The position numbers were made by a program, and so were the translations under genes. From assembly GCA_013042035.1 (NCBI GenBank), contig JABDQX010000262.1, positions 1 through 7,751 of the forward strand: a stretch of 7,751 nucleotides of DNA. Reading direction: 5' to 3'. Positions within the stretch are counted from its first letter, which is position 1; every line of letters starts with the position of its first letter. This document shows, piece after piece, positions 1-6,951 of this stretch. Source of the DNA: Gammaproteobacteria bacterium (lineage in GTDB: Bacteria > Pseudomonadota > Gammaproteobacteria > HK1). The notes under the pieces were generated by a model. That model saw nothing but the letters and a program-made list of their open reading frames with translations, had not been told where the DNA came from and did no database searches.

Positions 1-1
1 A

Positions 2-1918
2 CTACGCACCAAGCAAAAATCCCTGCGCGATAAAAGTGGCTATTCGCATATCGGGTATTTTCGTGACGCCGGCATTCGACAATACGATGGGCCCAATACG
101 TGCCTCGGATGCCATGAATCCATAAAAATCAAGTATCCCGGAGATAAGGTCGAGAAAGTAGACACCATGGAGAATGTCATGACGTCGACCCATTTCCAGC
201 TATTCAGGATGGGCAAAGGCTTCTCCACCGTGGGTTACGACGGTCGCGAGGTCAACAAGGAAGGGCGCAAAATTCCGGTGGGCAAGATCGACCGCGCCTG
301 TGGCATCCCCGGTAGCTTTACCTGGACTGGTTGGGCCGCCCTCGCCAAGGCCAAGCCTGCCAATGGCGAGCCGCTGACCATGTCGGAAGGCTGCGGGCAA
401 TGCCATATCGGCGGCATGTATGGTCCCCCTTCGGATCTCATGATGCCCATAGGGATCGATGACGAGAATCGCCGGAATGCCATCGACTGCCTGATGTGTC
501 ACTCCCGCACCTACGACATGAATCAGCGCTTCGTGGTGAAAGACGAGGTTGGTTTACGCTGGAACCAGGATCGTAGCATGAAGGCCGCGATGGGCGTCGG
601 TCGGCCCAAGCCCGAGGCCTGCCTGCGCTGCCATCAGCATAATCTGGGCGGAGATACCTACAAAAACAATGCCGCGGCCAAGGCGACCGGCGTGAAGAAT
701 CCACGGATTCTGCATCCATGGAGCAAGCGTGGCACTCCGTTTCATCCGGAAGACGACGTACATGCCGCAGCCGGGTTGGAGTGTTTGGACTGCCACCGGC
801 CAGTGGGCCACAAGATTCCCCGTGGGCAAGAGGGTGTCGATCTAGTCTCCAACGATCTGCCGGATGTCGAGGTATCCTGTACCAAATGCCATTCCGAAAC
901 GCCCCATGTCCGCAACCGGCAAACGCGAGCCATGCTCAATGGTCACGTCGAGCGTCTGGCCTGCCAAACCTGCCATATCACCAAGTTGCAAAAGAACAGT
1001 GTGGTTCTGATGGATTGGATCAATCCCATCTTCCATGAGGAAGAAGGTCTCTGGACGCCAGACCCACTACTGGTCTCCAGCGACGTGCGAGTAACGGTTG
1101 GTTATCTGTGGTACAACGGCACCGGTACTTTCCTGGCCAACGCGCTCGGTGATAACCCCTCGAATACAAGTTCTTACGACCCGTACGACCCGCTGATGAA
1201 AAACCTGACGCAATACAATAAGCTGCCAGGTCTCGACATCCGGGGCGGTGGTGTCGAAAACAATGACTTCCTGAGCCAGCTTTCGCCGGAAATGCTGGCG
1301 AAACGGCGCCAAATGGTGGATACGAATATCAGACCATACCAAAAGGCGGGCAAGTCGAAAATCTATCCCTTCCACCTGTTCAACGCCATGATGTATGAGG
1401 ACATGAACAATCAAGGACCTTTCGGCGCGATGATCCTGCCCTTCGATTACACCACCTATTTGGAGACAGGAGACCCGAAAAAGTCCATGGAGACCGCCAT
1501 CAAGCATCCTATGGTCAAGCGGATGTATCAATATCCATTCAAGCTTTACATGATGGATGAATTCATGCGCTACTTCGGGATCACCGAAGGTTGGAAGCCC
1601 GATTATCCTTTGGATCCGGACTATCCCGGCAAGATCGAACCGCACTGGATGCGCCAAATGGGCAGCATTGCCCTGAACCACGGCATCAGTGGCCGGGGCT
1701 GGGCCTGCTCCGCCTGTCACACCGCCGAGGATGGCCTACTGGACTTCCGTTCACTGGGATACACGCGAACTCAAGCCCACAAACTCCAAGCCCTGCCAGA
1801 GGCTGATATCTTCAAGGAGGTCGATAACGGTTTGACGCTCGAGGAAGTCTATGGCCCGGGCAAACCGGCGGCATACCGACCGGTTGTTCACGCAAAACAC
1901 GGCGGCGTAGATCATTGA
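2..1918 (+). CDS. Octahaem c-type cytochrome, OTR-like (5' truncated)
   Basis: The reading frame is open from the left edge to TGA at 1916-1918, giving 638 visible residues. The first ATG (167) is internal, because a haem motif lies upstream of it, so the true start and export signal are outside the window. Eight CxxCH motifs are seen: CLGCH (101-115), CGQCH (392), CLMCH (488), CLRCH (620), CLDCH (782), CTKCH (878), CQTCH (962) and CSACH (1706-1720). Seven lie in the first 325 visible residues; about 245 haem-free residues precede the eighth. The haem spacing, the 'WYNGTGT' segment, 'KIYPF' and the ending 'CSACH...LLDFRSLGY' match what I recall of octahaem tetrathionate reductases, periplasmic enzymes that reduce tetrathionate and, in vitro, nitrite or hydroxylamine. 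That family has an active-site haem with a lysine ligand, which I cannot assign here. No CxxCK motif is seen. The family call is fairly secure; the physiological substrate is unknown. It could also be an electron-transfer subunit or work in the reverse direction. Confidence 0.85.
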   Translation, partial: LRTKQKSLRDKSGYSHIGYFRDAGIRQYDGPNTCLGCHESIKIKYPGDKVEKVDTMENVMTSTHFQLFRMGKGFSTVGYDGREVNKEGRKIPVGKIDRACGIPGSFTWTGWAALAKAKPANGEPLTMSEGCGQCHIGGMYGPPSDLMMPIGIDDENRRNAIDCLMCHSRTYDMNQRFVVKDEVGLRWNQDRSMKAAMGVGRPKPEACLRCHQHNLGGDTYKNNAAAKATGVKNPRILHPWSKRGTPFHPEDDVHAAAGLECLDCHRPVGHKIPRGQEGVDLVSNDLPDVEVSCTKCHSETPHVRNRQTRAMLNGHVERLACQTCHITKLQKNSVVLMDWINPIFHEEEGLWTPDPLLVSSDVRVTVGYLWYNGTGTFLANALGDNPSNTSSYDPYDPLMKNLTQYNKLPGLDIRGGGVENNDFLSQLSPEMLAKRRQMVDTNIRPYQKAGKSKIYPFHLFNAMMYEDMNNQGPFGAMILPFDYTTYLETGDPKKSMETAIKHPMVKRMYQYPFKLYMMDEFMRYFGITEGWKPDYPLDPDYPGKIEPHWMRQMGSIALNHGISGRGWACSACHTAEDGLLDFRSLGYTRTQAHKLQALPEADIFKEVDNGLTLEEVYGPGKPAAYRPVVHAKHGGVDH

Positions 1919-1925
1919 GAGGCGA

Positions 1926-1952
1926 TCGCGCCACACAGCGAGCGTGGCGCGA
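1926..1952 (+). terminator. GC-rich hairpin after the cytochrome gene
   Basis: Arms TCGCGCCAC (1926-1934) and GTGGCGCGA (1944-1952) pair perfectly over 9 bp around a 9-nt loop, starting 8 nt after the cytochrome stop codon. No T-run follows directly; a short TTTT lies about 18 nt downstream (1971-1974). It is best read as a weak or imperfect terminator, or a 3'-end stabilising hairpin, separating the cytochrome from the liv genes. Confidence 0.5.
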
Positions 1953-1994
1953 ATACCTCAAGCCCTTGTATTTTAACGTCCCACCATTTCAAAG

Positions 1995-2024
1995 TTGACC
2001 TGATTGATCAAATAATCATATATT
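1995..2024 (+). promoter_or_regulatory. Sigma-70-like promoter for livK
   Basis: TTGACC (1995-2000) is a 5/6 match to the -35 consensus and TATATT (2019-2024) a 5/6 match to the -10 consensus, with an 18-nt spacer. Transcription would start near 2031, leaving a leader of about 90 nt before livK. The spacer holds the inverted repeat TGATT-N8-AATCA (2001-2018) and the palindrome TTGATCAA (2004-2011), which could be an operator. The promoter is inferred from sequence only. Confidence 0.6.
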
Positions 2025-2106
2025 GCCGGAAAATCATAACTTTCCATATGTATTTCTTGGTAACTATCCGCCCGGTAGCGTCGGAAAAATGCCTCCAAAA
2101 TACACT

Positions 2107-2112
2107 AAGGGG
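2107..2112 (+). promoter_or_regulatory. livK: Ribosome binding site of livK
   Basis: AAGGGG sits 9 nt before the ATG at 2122. It supports that start, directly before a signal peptide, over any upstream in-frame start such as TTG at 2023, which overlaps the predicted -10 box. Confidence 0.65.
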
Positions 2113-2121
2113 AATCCTAAA

Positions 2122-3309
2122 ATGAAAAGACGACAGATATTACTATCCATACCTCTAATAGCACTCGGGGCAATCTCCGGCTCGGCATTCGCGGCCGATG
2201 AGATTGTGGTCGGTGCTTCGGTAGCACTGACAGGGAAATATGCCCGCACAGGACAAGAGCAGCTCAATGGTATCCGGATGTGGGTAGAAAATGTAAATGC
2301 CCGTGGTGGACTGTTGGAAAAAACCGTGAGTCTCGTACACTACGATGACGAATCCAAGCCGGATACGGGTGCCAAACTCTACGAGAAATTGATTACGGAC
2401 GACAAAGTCGACCTAATCCTCGGACCTTATTCGTCAGGTGTGACACTTGCCGCCAGCACCATCGCCGAAAAGCATAAATTCCCCATGGTATCGGCGGGCG
2501 CGGCAGGAACCAAAGTCTGGTCGCGAGGCTATAAGAATGTGTTCGGTCTCTATGCGCCCGACGATGTCTACATGGATCAGATTCTGGAATTTGCCAAAGG
2601 CAAGGGACTTTCCAAGGTCGCCCTGATTTATTCGGATACGACCTTCCCGCGCGGGATCGCCCAGGGTGTAAAGGCGAAGGTAAAGGCGTTGGGCATGGAC
2701 TTGGTTTTTGAAGAGGAATACGGAAAAGGCTCCACCGATTTCTCCGCTATCATCATGAAGATGCGCAGAAAAAACCCCGACATCATCGTTGGCGGCTCTT
2801 ACCTGCCCGATTCCACCGCCTTTGTCCGTCAGGCCAAGGAAAATCGATTCGATGCCAAAATCCTTGCCTTTGCGGTAGGACCGGGTCTGCCGGACTTCGG
2901 CAAAAATCTGGGAGCGGATTCGGAAGGTGTCATGGGAAACAGTCAATGGGAGCCCAGCAAGCAACCCTATATGACCTTCTCGGGCATGAAGAATTTCGCC
3001 AAGGATTATGAACAGACTTATGGTCACATACCCGGTTATCACGCCGCTGGTGGCTATGGTGCCGGCCAGGTATTGGAAGCGGCGGTAACCAACGCCGGTT
3101 CCACGGATCGGGACGCCGTGCGCAAAGCCCTTTCCGAATTGGATACCAGCACTGTTTTTGGGCCCTATAAAGTCGATGCAAGCGGTAAACAGATAGGTAA
3201 GCCCAGTTATGCCATTCAATGGATCGATGGCAAACGGGAGCTAGTATTACCGGAAAGCTCCGCCACCGCTAAGATCGTCTATCCGTTCAAGCCGTGGTCG
3301 GAACGTTAA
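2122..3309 (+). CDS. livK: Branched-chain amino acid-type ABC transporter, periplasmic binding protein
   Basis: A 395-residue solute-binding protein of the LIVBP-like type I periplasmic fold (HAAT family). Residues 1-24 form a signal peptide: basic start MKRRQ, hydrophobic core, then AFA before the likely cut ahead of ADE. The twin arginines at 3-4 leave Tat export possible but unproven. The mature protein opens with 'IVVGASVALTGKY', typical of the family. 'GPYSSGVTLAA' (101-111), 'SAGAAGT' (124-130) and 'FGLYAP' (141-146) correspond to ligand-loop regions of lobe I; 'YHAAGGYGAGQVL' (306-318) is a conserved C-terminal helix. Known role: captures the ligand in the periplasm and delivers it to the LivHM permease. 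The ligand may be leucine, isoleucine or valine, but relatives bind other amino acids, amides or small acids, so specificity is uncertain. The gene has its own promoter, and a strong hairpin separates it from livH, which fits high expression of the binding protein. Confidence 0.88.
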   Translation: MKRRQILLSIPLIALGAISGSAFAADEIVVGASVALTGKYARTGQEQLNGIRMWVENVNARGGLLEKTVSLVHYDDESKPDTGAKLYEKLITDDKVDLILGPYSSGVTLAASTIAEKHKFPMVSAGAAGTKVWSRGYKNVFGLYAPDDVYMDQILEFAKGKGLSKVALIYSDTTFPRGIAQGVKAKVKALGMDLVFEEEYGKGSTDFSAIIMKMRRKNPDIIVGGSYLPDSTAFVRQAKENRFDAKILAFAVGPGLPDFGKNLGADSEGVMGNSQWEPSKQPYMTFSGMKNFAKDYEQTYGHIPGYHAAGGYGAGQVLEAAVTNAGSTDRDAVRKALSELDTSTVFGPYKVDASGKQIGKPSYAIQWIDGKRELVLPESSATAKIVYPFKPWSER

Positions 3310-3325
3310 CCGTTTATCGAAAATG

Positions 3326-3359
3326 CCAATCGGAAAACGCTGATGCGTTTTCCGATTGG
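3326..3359 (+). promoter_or_regulatory. Perfect 15-bp hairpin between livK and livH
   Basis: Arms CCAATCGGAAAACGC (3326-3340) and GCGTTTTCCGATTGG (3345-3359) are exact reverse complements around a TGAT loop. It starts 17 nt after the livK stop. The following bases are ATTCCACCCCCC, with no U-tract, so it is not a classic intrinsic terminator. Its likely role, inferred from other ABC operons, is to protect the livK mRNA 3' end or partly attenuate transcription, so that more LivK than LivHMGF is made. Confidence 0.7.
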
Positions 3360-3404
3360 ATTCCACCCCCCGATCCGGAATAGATCCGATTTCTCCAGCG
3401 ACTC

Positions 3405-4286
3405 ATGGAATCACTCGACATTCTCTTCATTGTCCAGTTATTAATCGCCGGACTGTTGGCGGGCGCCCTTTATGCGCTTCTTGCCTGTGGACTTAATCTG
3501 GTATTCGGGGTTATGCGGATCATCAACGTGGCGCACGCGGAGCTGATGCTAATCGGCGCATATTTCGCGTACGTGCTATACACATTTTTCGGCCTGCATC
3601 CGCTAATCTCACTTGTGATCGTCGTCCCCGTCCTGTTCGGACTGGGGCAGCTTATGCAGCGCCTGTTCATCGAACGGGTCGTGGGACAACACGAATTATC
3701 CTCGCTGATATTGACCTATGGCCTGTCCATCGTCCTGATGAATCTCGGGCTTGCCGTTTTCTCCGCCGATTTCAAATCAATCCCGGTCCTGCAAGGCTCA
3801 ATCGTCTTGGGAGAGATGATTACCATTCCCATAACGCGAAGCACGGCAGCCTTGGTAGCGATTGTTATTACCCTGATGGTTTACCTGTTTCTGAAGAAAA
3901 CCCGGCTGGGCAAGGCCATTAGAGCGACGTCCGAACATCCCAAGGTCGCGGAGATCTGTGGGATTGATGTGGTGCGTGTCCGGATGCTTACCTTTGGTCT
4001 TGCCACCGCCATGGCGGGCGCGGCCGGCGTTATGCTCAGCACCATCTATTCGTTCTCGCCGGAAACCGGTGCGGACTTCATCCTAAAATGTTTTGCCATC
4101 ATCATCATTGGTGGCATGGGAAGCTTTTCCGGGGCATTTGCCGGCGGCATCCTCCTGGGCGTGGCCGAGGCGTTGGTGGCAGGATTTTTCACCACCCAAT
4201 GGTCAGAAATGGTCGCCTATGCCCTGTTGGTTCTCGTGCTCTTGATTCGACCGACCGGCCTGCGAGGAATCGCCTATGCCCGGTAA
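3405..4286 (+). CDS. livH: Branched-chain amino acid-type ABC transporter, permease LivH
   Basis: A 293-residue, very hydrophobic inner-membrane permease of the LivH family, of normal length. Several transmembrane helices are evident, including residues 7-34, 47-62, 66-82, 100-119, 147-163, 195-213, 227-258 and 267-282. The family signature 'GVMRIINVAHAELMLIGAY' lies at 35-53. The cytoplasmic coupling loop that meets the ATPases is around 166-190 ('TRLGKAIRATSEHPKVAEICG'-like region with conserved RATSE). The protein ends in 'LLIRPTGLRG', also typical. It pairs with LivM to form the channel for ligand delivered by LivK. The ATG at 3405 has no clear Shine-Dalgarno sequence; the bases before it are CTCCAGCGACTC. 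The livK hairpin lies 45 nt upstream, so translation initiation may be modest. The gene overlaps livM by 11 nt. Confidence 0.9.
   Translation: MESLDILFIVQLLIAGLLAGALYALLACGLNLVFGVMRIINVAHAELMLIGAYFAYVLYTFFGLHPLISLVIVVPVLFGLGQLMQRLFIERVVGQHELSSLILTYGLSIVLMNLGLAVFSADFKSIPVLQGSIVLGEMITIPITRSTAALVAIVITLMVYLFLKKTRLGKAIRATSEHPKVAEICGIDVVRVRMLTFGLATAMAGAAGVMLSTIYSFSPETGADFILKCFAIIIIGGMGSFSGAFAGGILLGVAEALVAGFFTTQWSEMVAYALLVLVLLIRPTGLRGIAYAR
4264..4269 (+). promoter_or_regulatory. livM: Ribosome binding site of livM inside livH
   Basis: GAGGAA lies 6 nt before the ATG at 4276, inside the last codons of livH. This supports the livM start that overlaps livH by 11 nt, and suggests translational coupling. 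Confidence 0.6.
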
Positions 4287-5361
4287 TGTTTCGTCGACCA
4301 CTCCGGCCAGGAATTCCCGGTTCCAATCGCGTGTGACTGGCTCTCTGGTGGTGCCGTGGTTAAAAATGACAGGGGTCATCGCCATCATCCTGGTAGCCCT
4401 GGCAGCCCCGATGATGACAAGCGACTACATTCTTACCTTCCTCCTGCAACTGTTCATGATGTTGGCCCTTGCCCAATCATGGAATCTGATCTCCGGTATG
4501 ACCGGCTATGTATCGTTCGGTCATACCGCGTTTTTCGGTGTTGGTGCTTATACCGGCGCCCTGATACTGACGGCCGGTTTACCATTAACGGCCTGCCTTA
4601 CACCAACGTCCCTCCCCTGGTTTCTCTCTGTCCTATTTGGGCTCGCGATCCTGTGCGGGGCCGCCGTCAGCTTCCTGGTTGCCCTTCCGCTGGGGATCCT
4701 GACCCTACGGCTAAAAGGCCCTTACTTCGCCATCGCCATGCTGGGTGTAAATGAGATTGGACGAATGGTGGCAACCCTGTGGGTGGATCTCACCGAGGGG
4801 GGGGATGGTATTACGCTTAGTCCGGCCGTGTTACCGGATATATCCGTTACTTACTATGCCATGTTTTTTCTGGGGGCCGCGGCAACAGGCTTGGTGGCTT
4901 GGATTCACCACAGCCGGTTCGGCCTCGAACTAAGAACAATTCGAGAAGATGAAGGCGCCGCTGAAATGATTGGCGTCAACACTACACGGGATAAGGTGCT
5001 CGCTTTTCTCTTGAGCGCCACCATACCCGGCGCTGTTGGTGTGGTGTATGTCATGTATACGAGCTTTGTCGACCCGCATTCAGCCTTTACGCCGATCTTG
5101 AATCTACAAATGATCGTCATCGTTCTATTGGGCGGTACCGGCACCATATGGGGACCTGTATTGGGGGCCGTTATCATTATGGGTTTCAGAGAGTTCCTAT
5201 GGGCGGAATTTCCCGCGGCTCACCTGGCCCTTTTGGGCGTTCTGGTGATCCTCGTGGTGTTTTATATGCCGCGCGGTATCCTTGGGTTGATGGACAAGCG
5301 CAAGGCCATGCCCTTGAGTCATTCGACTAACCATGCGCCAACGAAAGAGCCGATGCCGTAA
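4276..5361 (+). CDS. livM: Branched-chain amino acid-type ABC transporter, permease LivM
   Basis: A 361-residue inner-membrane permease, partner of LivH. After a polar, Ser/Thr-rich N-terminus of about 28 residues come hydrophobic segments near 29-48, 51-66, 82-102, 113-144, 192-210, 241-262, 275-304 and 314-331. Family signatures are 'SWNLISGMTGYVSFGHTAFF' (68-87), 'RLKGPYFAIAMLG' (145-157), 'TEGGDGI' (173-179), the ATPase-coupling loop near 215-240 ('TIREDEGAAEMIGVNTTRDK') and 'YMPRGILGL' (330-338). The roughly 23-residue hydrophilic tail after that is unremarkable. The TEGGDG codons contain a run of eight G (4797-4804). The stop overlaps the livG start by one base (TAATG), a usual sign of coupling. 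Function as a transport permease is secure from family membership; the substrate is not. Confidence 0.9.
   Translation: MPGNVSSTTPARNSRFQSRVTGSLVVPWLKMTGVIAIILVALAAPMMTSDYILTFLLQLFMMLALAQSWNLISGMTGYVSFGHTAFFGVGAYTGALILTAGLPLTACLTPTSLPWFLSVLFGLAILCGAAVSFLVALPLGILTLRLKGPYFAIAMLGVNEIGRMVATLWVDLTEGGDGITLSPAVLPDISVTYYAMFFLGAAATGLVAWIHHSRFGLELRTIREDEGAAEMIGVNTTRDKVLAFLLSATIPGAVGVVYVMYTSFVDPHSAFTPILNLQMIVIVLLGGTGTIWGPVLGAVIIMGFREFLWAEFPAAHLALLGVLVILVVFYMPRGILGLMDKRKAMPLSHSTNHAPTKEPMP
4797..4804 (+). repeat. G8 homopolymer in livM
   Basis: Eight consecutive G residues encode the end of the conserved TEGGDG motif. The reading frame is intact and the motif is as expected, so no frameshift is suggested. 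It is a shorter relative of the G10 run in livF. Confidence 0.9.
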
Positions 5362-6077
5362 TGGATTACTGCCAGAATCATATATTGTGCATCCATGATC
5401 TCAGCCGGAACTTCGGCGGAGTGCAGGCACTGCATGGCGTTGACATCCATATTCTGCGGGGCGGCATCACCGGGCTCATCGGCCCCAACGGCTCCGGTAA
5501 AACCACGCTGTTTCAAGCCGTATCGGGTATGGACCGGGATGCTACTGGCGATGTGCGTTTTTCCAACAAATCCATCCTGGGAAAGCGAGCGTCGAAAATA
5601 TACCACGCAGGTCTCGCGCGTACATTTCAACTGAGTCGTCTTTTCCCGGAGCTTACCGTTCTGGAAAACCTGATGGTGGCGGCAAGGCCCAACATGCCGG
5701 GTACCCACAAGCAGGCCACCCAGCTATTGATGCGCATCAATTTGCACCACTATGAAAATGTGCTGGCAAGCGTTCTTTCCTATGGTCAGAAGCGTTTGGT
5801 GGAATTCTTGCGGGTTCTCATGAGTGCTCCGGAGTTGATTCTGCTAGACGAACCAGCGGCCGGTATCAATCCGACGTTGCGCCAGACATTGTGGAGCATG
5901 GTGCGTGAATTGAACGCGCAAGGTACTTCTTTCTTCATCATCGAACACGATATGTCGGTGATCGCCGATCTTTGCGCCGACGTCTATGTCTTGAATGAAG
6001 GCGAGGTTATCGCTCATGGTGATCTGGAATCGGTTCGACAGGATAAACACGTACTGGAAGCCTATTTTGGCGCTTGA
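5361..6077 (+). CDS. livG: Branched-chain amino acid-type ABC transporter, ATPase LivG
   Basis: A 238-residue cytoplasmic ATP-binding subunit with all ABC motifs: Walker A GPNGSGKT (41-48), Q-loop glutamine in RTFQ (Q90), signature LSYGQ (139-143, the usual LivG variant of LSGGQ), Walker B LILLDEP (159-165), D-loop AAGIN (166-170) and H-loop histidine in IIEHD (H196). 'GVQALHGVDIHI' near 20-31 is typical of the N-terminal strand region. It forms a dimer with LivF, and ATP hydrolysis drives import through LivHM. From memory of the family, it is slightly short (usually about 250-260), with the shortfall between Q-loop and signature, where only about 48 residues remain. The start shares one base with the livM stop (TAATG). 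The end shares one base with the chosen livF start (TGATG). Both junctions indicate coupled translation. Catalytic residues are intact, so the protein should be active. Confidence 0.9.
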   Translation: MDYCQNHILCIHDLSRNFGGVQALHGVDIHILRGGITGLIGPNGSGKTTLFQAVSGMDRDATGDVRFSNKSILGKRASKIYHAGLARTFQLSRLFPELTVLENLMVAARPNMPGTHKQATQLLMRINLHHYENVLASVLSYGQKRLVEFLRVLMSAPELILLDEPAAGINPTLRQTLWSMVRELNAQGTSFFIIEHDMSVIADLCADVYVLNEGEVIAHGDLESVRQDKHVLEAYFGA

Positions 6078-6940
6078 TGAGGTTTGCAGACAGCTCAATG
6101 GATAAACATCCGCTACTTACCATTCGCCAACTCGATGCTTCTTACGGTCCTGTTCAGGTATTGTTCGATATCGACATGGAAGTATACCGTGGGGAGATCG
6201 TCTCTATCATCGGCCCGAACGGGGCCGGAAAATCCACCGTCATCAAGGCCATACTGAACATCGCCACCCCCTGCGCGGGTAATATCACCTTCAACAATAG
6301 GGAAATCACCAAGCTTCCCACCCATGGAGTCGCCGCGCTTGGCATCGGCTACGTTCCCCAGGGAAGGATTGTTTTCAGCAATATGTCCGTGGAAGAAAAC
6401 CTCGAGATGGGCGCCTTCCTGATGAAGGAACATCTGGCGCGAAAGGTTGCCGTAGATAAGGTATTTGATCAGTTTCCACGCCTTCGGGAACGCCGCCGGC
6501 AACTTGCGGGGCGCCTTAGCGGTGGTGAGCAACAGATGCTGGCCATTGGTCGCGCGCTGATGCTGGACCCGACACTCGTGATACTCGATGAACCTTCCCT
6601 CGGGCTCTCTCCAAAATACGTGGATATCATTTTCGAACATCTGATAGCGCTCAGAGACGATGGGCGCACCCTCCTGATGGTAGAACAAAACGCCGCTCGC
6701 GCCCTTAGCACATCGGATCGCGGATATGCACTCGAACTGGGGAAGAATCGCTACACGGGAACAGGAAAAGAACTACTCGCCAACCCGGCGGTACGGCAGA
6801 TGTATCTGGGGGGGGGGAATACGTTATCGACCGCTCCGGAGAGTTTCCATGAAAATGCGAGTCCGACAGCATGTAATGCTCCGACATCTCTTTCTCCCAC
6901 ATCTCTTTCGTTTCACAGGACAATGGGCCACACGACGTAA
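6077..6940 (+). CDS. livF: Branched-chain amino acid-type ABC transporter, ATPase LivF (atypical C-terminus)
   Basis: A 287-residue cytoplasmic ATP-binding subunit, partner of LivG. Motifs: Walker A GPNGAGKS (46-53), Q-loop Q95 in YVPQG, signature LSGGEQQ (147-153), Walker B LVILDEP (167-173), and VEQN (202-205) where most ABC proteins have the H-loop histidine; glutamine there is, as I recall, normal for LivF. The ATG at 6077 is chosen because it overlaps the livG stop as TGATG. TTG at 6074 and ATG at 6098 are alternatives in the same frame; the latter begins MDKHPLLTI, close to where the conserved fold starts. The conserved fold ends at 'RQMYLGG' (240-246). It is followed by a G10 run (6808-6817) and a low-complexity Ser/Thr/Pro tail of about 40 residues not typical of LivF. 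A change in the G-run would replace this tail with a different one. The core ATPase is secure; the tail may be a frame artefact or variable. Confidence 0.87.
   Translation: MRFADSSMDKHPLLTIRQLDASYGPVQVLFDIDMEVYRGEIVSIIGPNGAGKSTVIKAILNIATPCAGNITFNNREITKLPTHGVAALGIGYVPQGRIVFSNMSVEENLEMGAFLMKEHLARKVAVDKVFDQFPRLRERRRQLAGRLSGGEQQMLAIGRALMLDPTLVILDEPSLGLSPKYVDIIFEHLIALRDDGRTLLMVEQNAARALSTSDRGYALELGKNRYTGTGKELLANPAVRQMYLGGGNTLSTAPESFHENASPTACNAPTSLSPTSLSFHRTMGHTT
6808..6817 (+). repeat. G10 homopolymer near the 3' end of livF
   Basis: Ten consecutive G residues immediately follow the codons for the conserved LivF end 'MYL'. With ten G the frame runs to TAA at 6938-6940. With nine it runs to TGA at 6957-6959, past the mutM start. 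With eight or eleven it stops at TGA 6850-6852. Such runs are prone to slippage in replication and to sequencing error. Confidence 0.92.
6884..6913 (+). repeat. Two 15-nt tandem units in the livF tail
   Basis: ACATCTCTTTC occurs at 6884-6894 and again at 6899-6909, as part of two adjacent 15-nt units. In the livF frame they give the repeated peptide TSLSP-TSLSF. A small local duplication in poorly conserved sequence, with no known function. Confidence 0.75.
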
Positions 6941-6951
6941 AATAGCCCCCC

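Noticed and set aside
1067..1720. Antisense 217-codon open frame opposite the cytochrome
   Set aside because: The + strand encodes haem motifs and conserved family blocks throughout; the antisense protein shows no recognisable domain.
167..1918. Cytochrome gene starting at the ATG at 167
   Set aside because: The frame is open upstream to the left edge and encodes a haem motif (CLGCH, 101-115), so this ATG is internal.
1995..2018. FNR or CRP binding site in the livK promoter
   Set aside because: Half-sites such as TTGAT and ATCAA occur but not with the required 4-nt or 6-nt spacing, so no named regulator is assigned.
2023..2121. N-terminal extension of livK from TTG at 2023
   Set aside because: It overlaps the predicted -10 box, and it would put 33 polar residues before a good signal peptide; the ATG at 2122 has a proper ribosome binding site.
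2434..3219. Antisense 261-codon open frame opposite livK
   Set aside because: It mirrors livK codon usage, has no recognisable domain, and lies wholly within a clear binding-protein gene.
6113..6688. Antisense 191-codon open frame opposite livF
   Set aside because: It covers the Walker and signature motifs of livF; a shadow frame.
6278..6700. Missing H-loop histidine in LivF (VEQN) as a defect
   Set aside because: Glutamine at this position is, as I recall, the normal state in the LivF family, so it is not a sign of inactivation.
6911..6943. Promoter for mutM using TAAAAT (6938-6943)
   Set aside because: No acceptable -35 hexamer lies 16-18 nt upstream; the nearest TTTCAC needs a 21-nt spacer.
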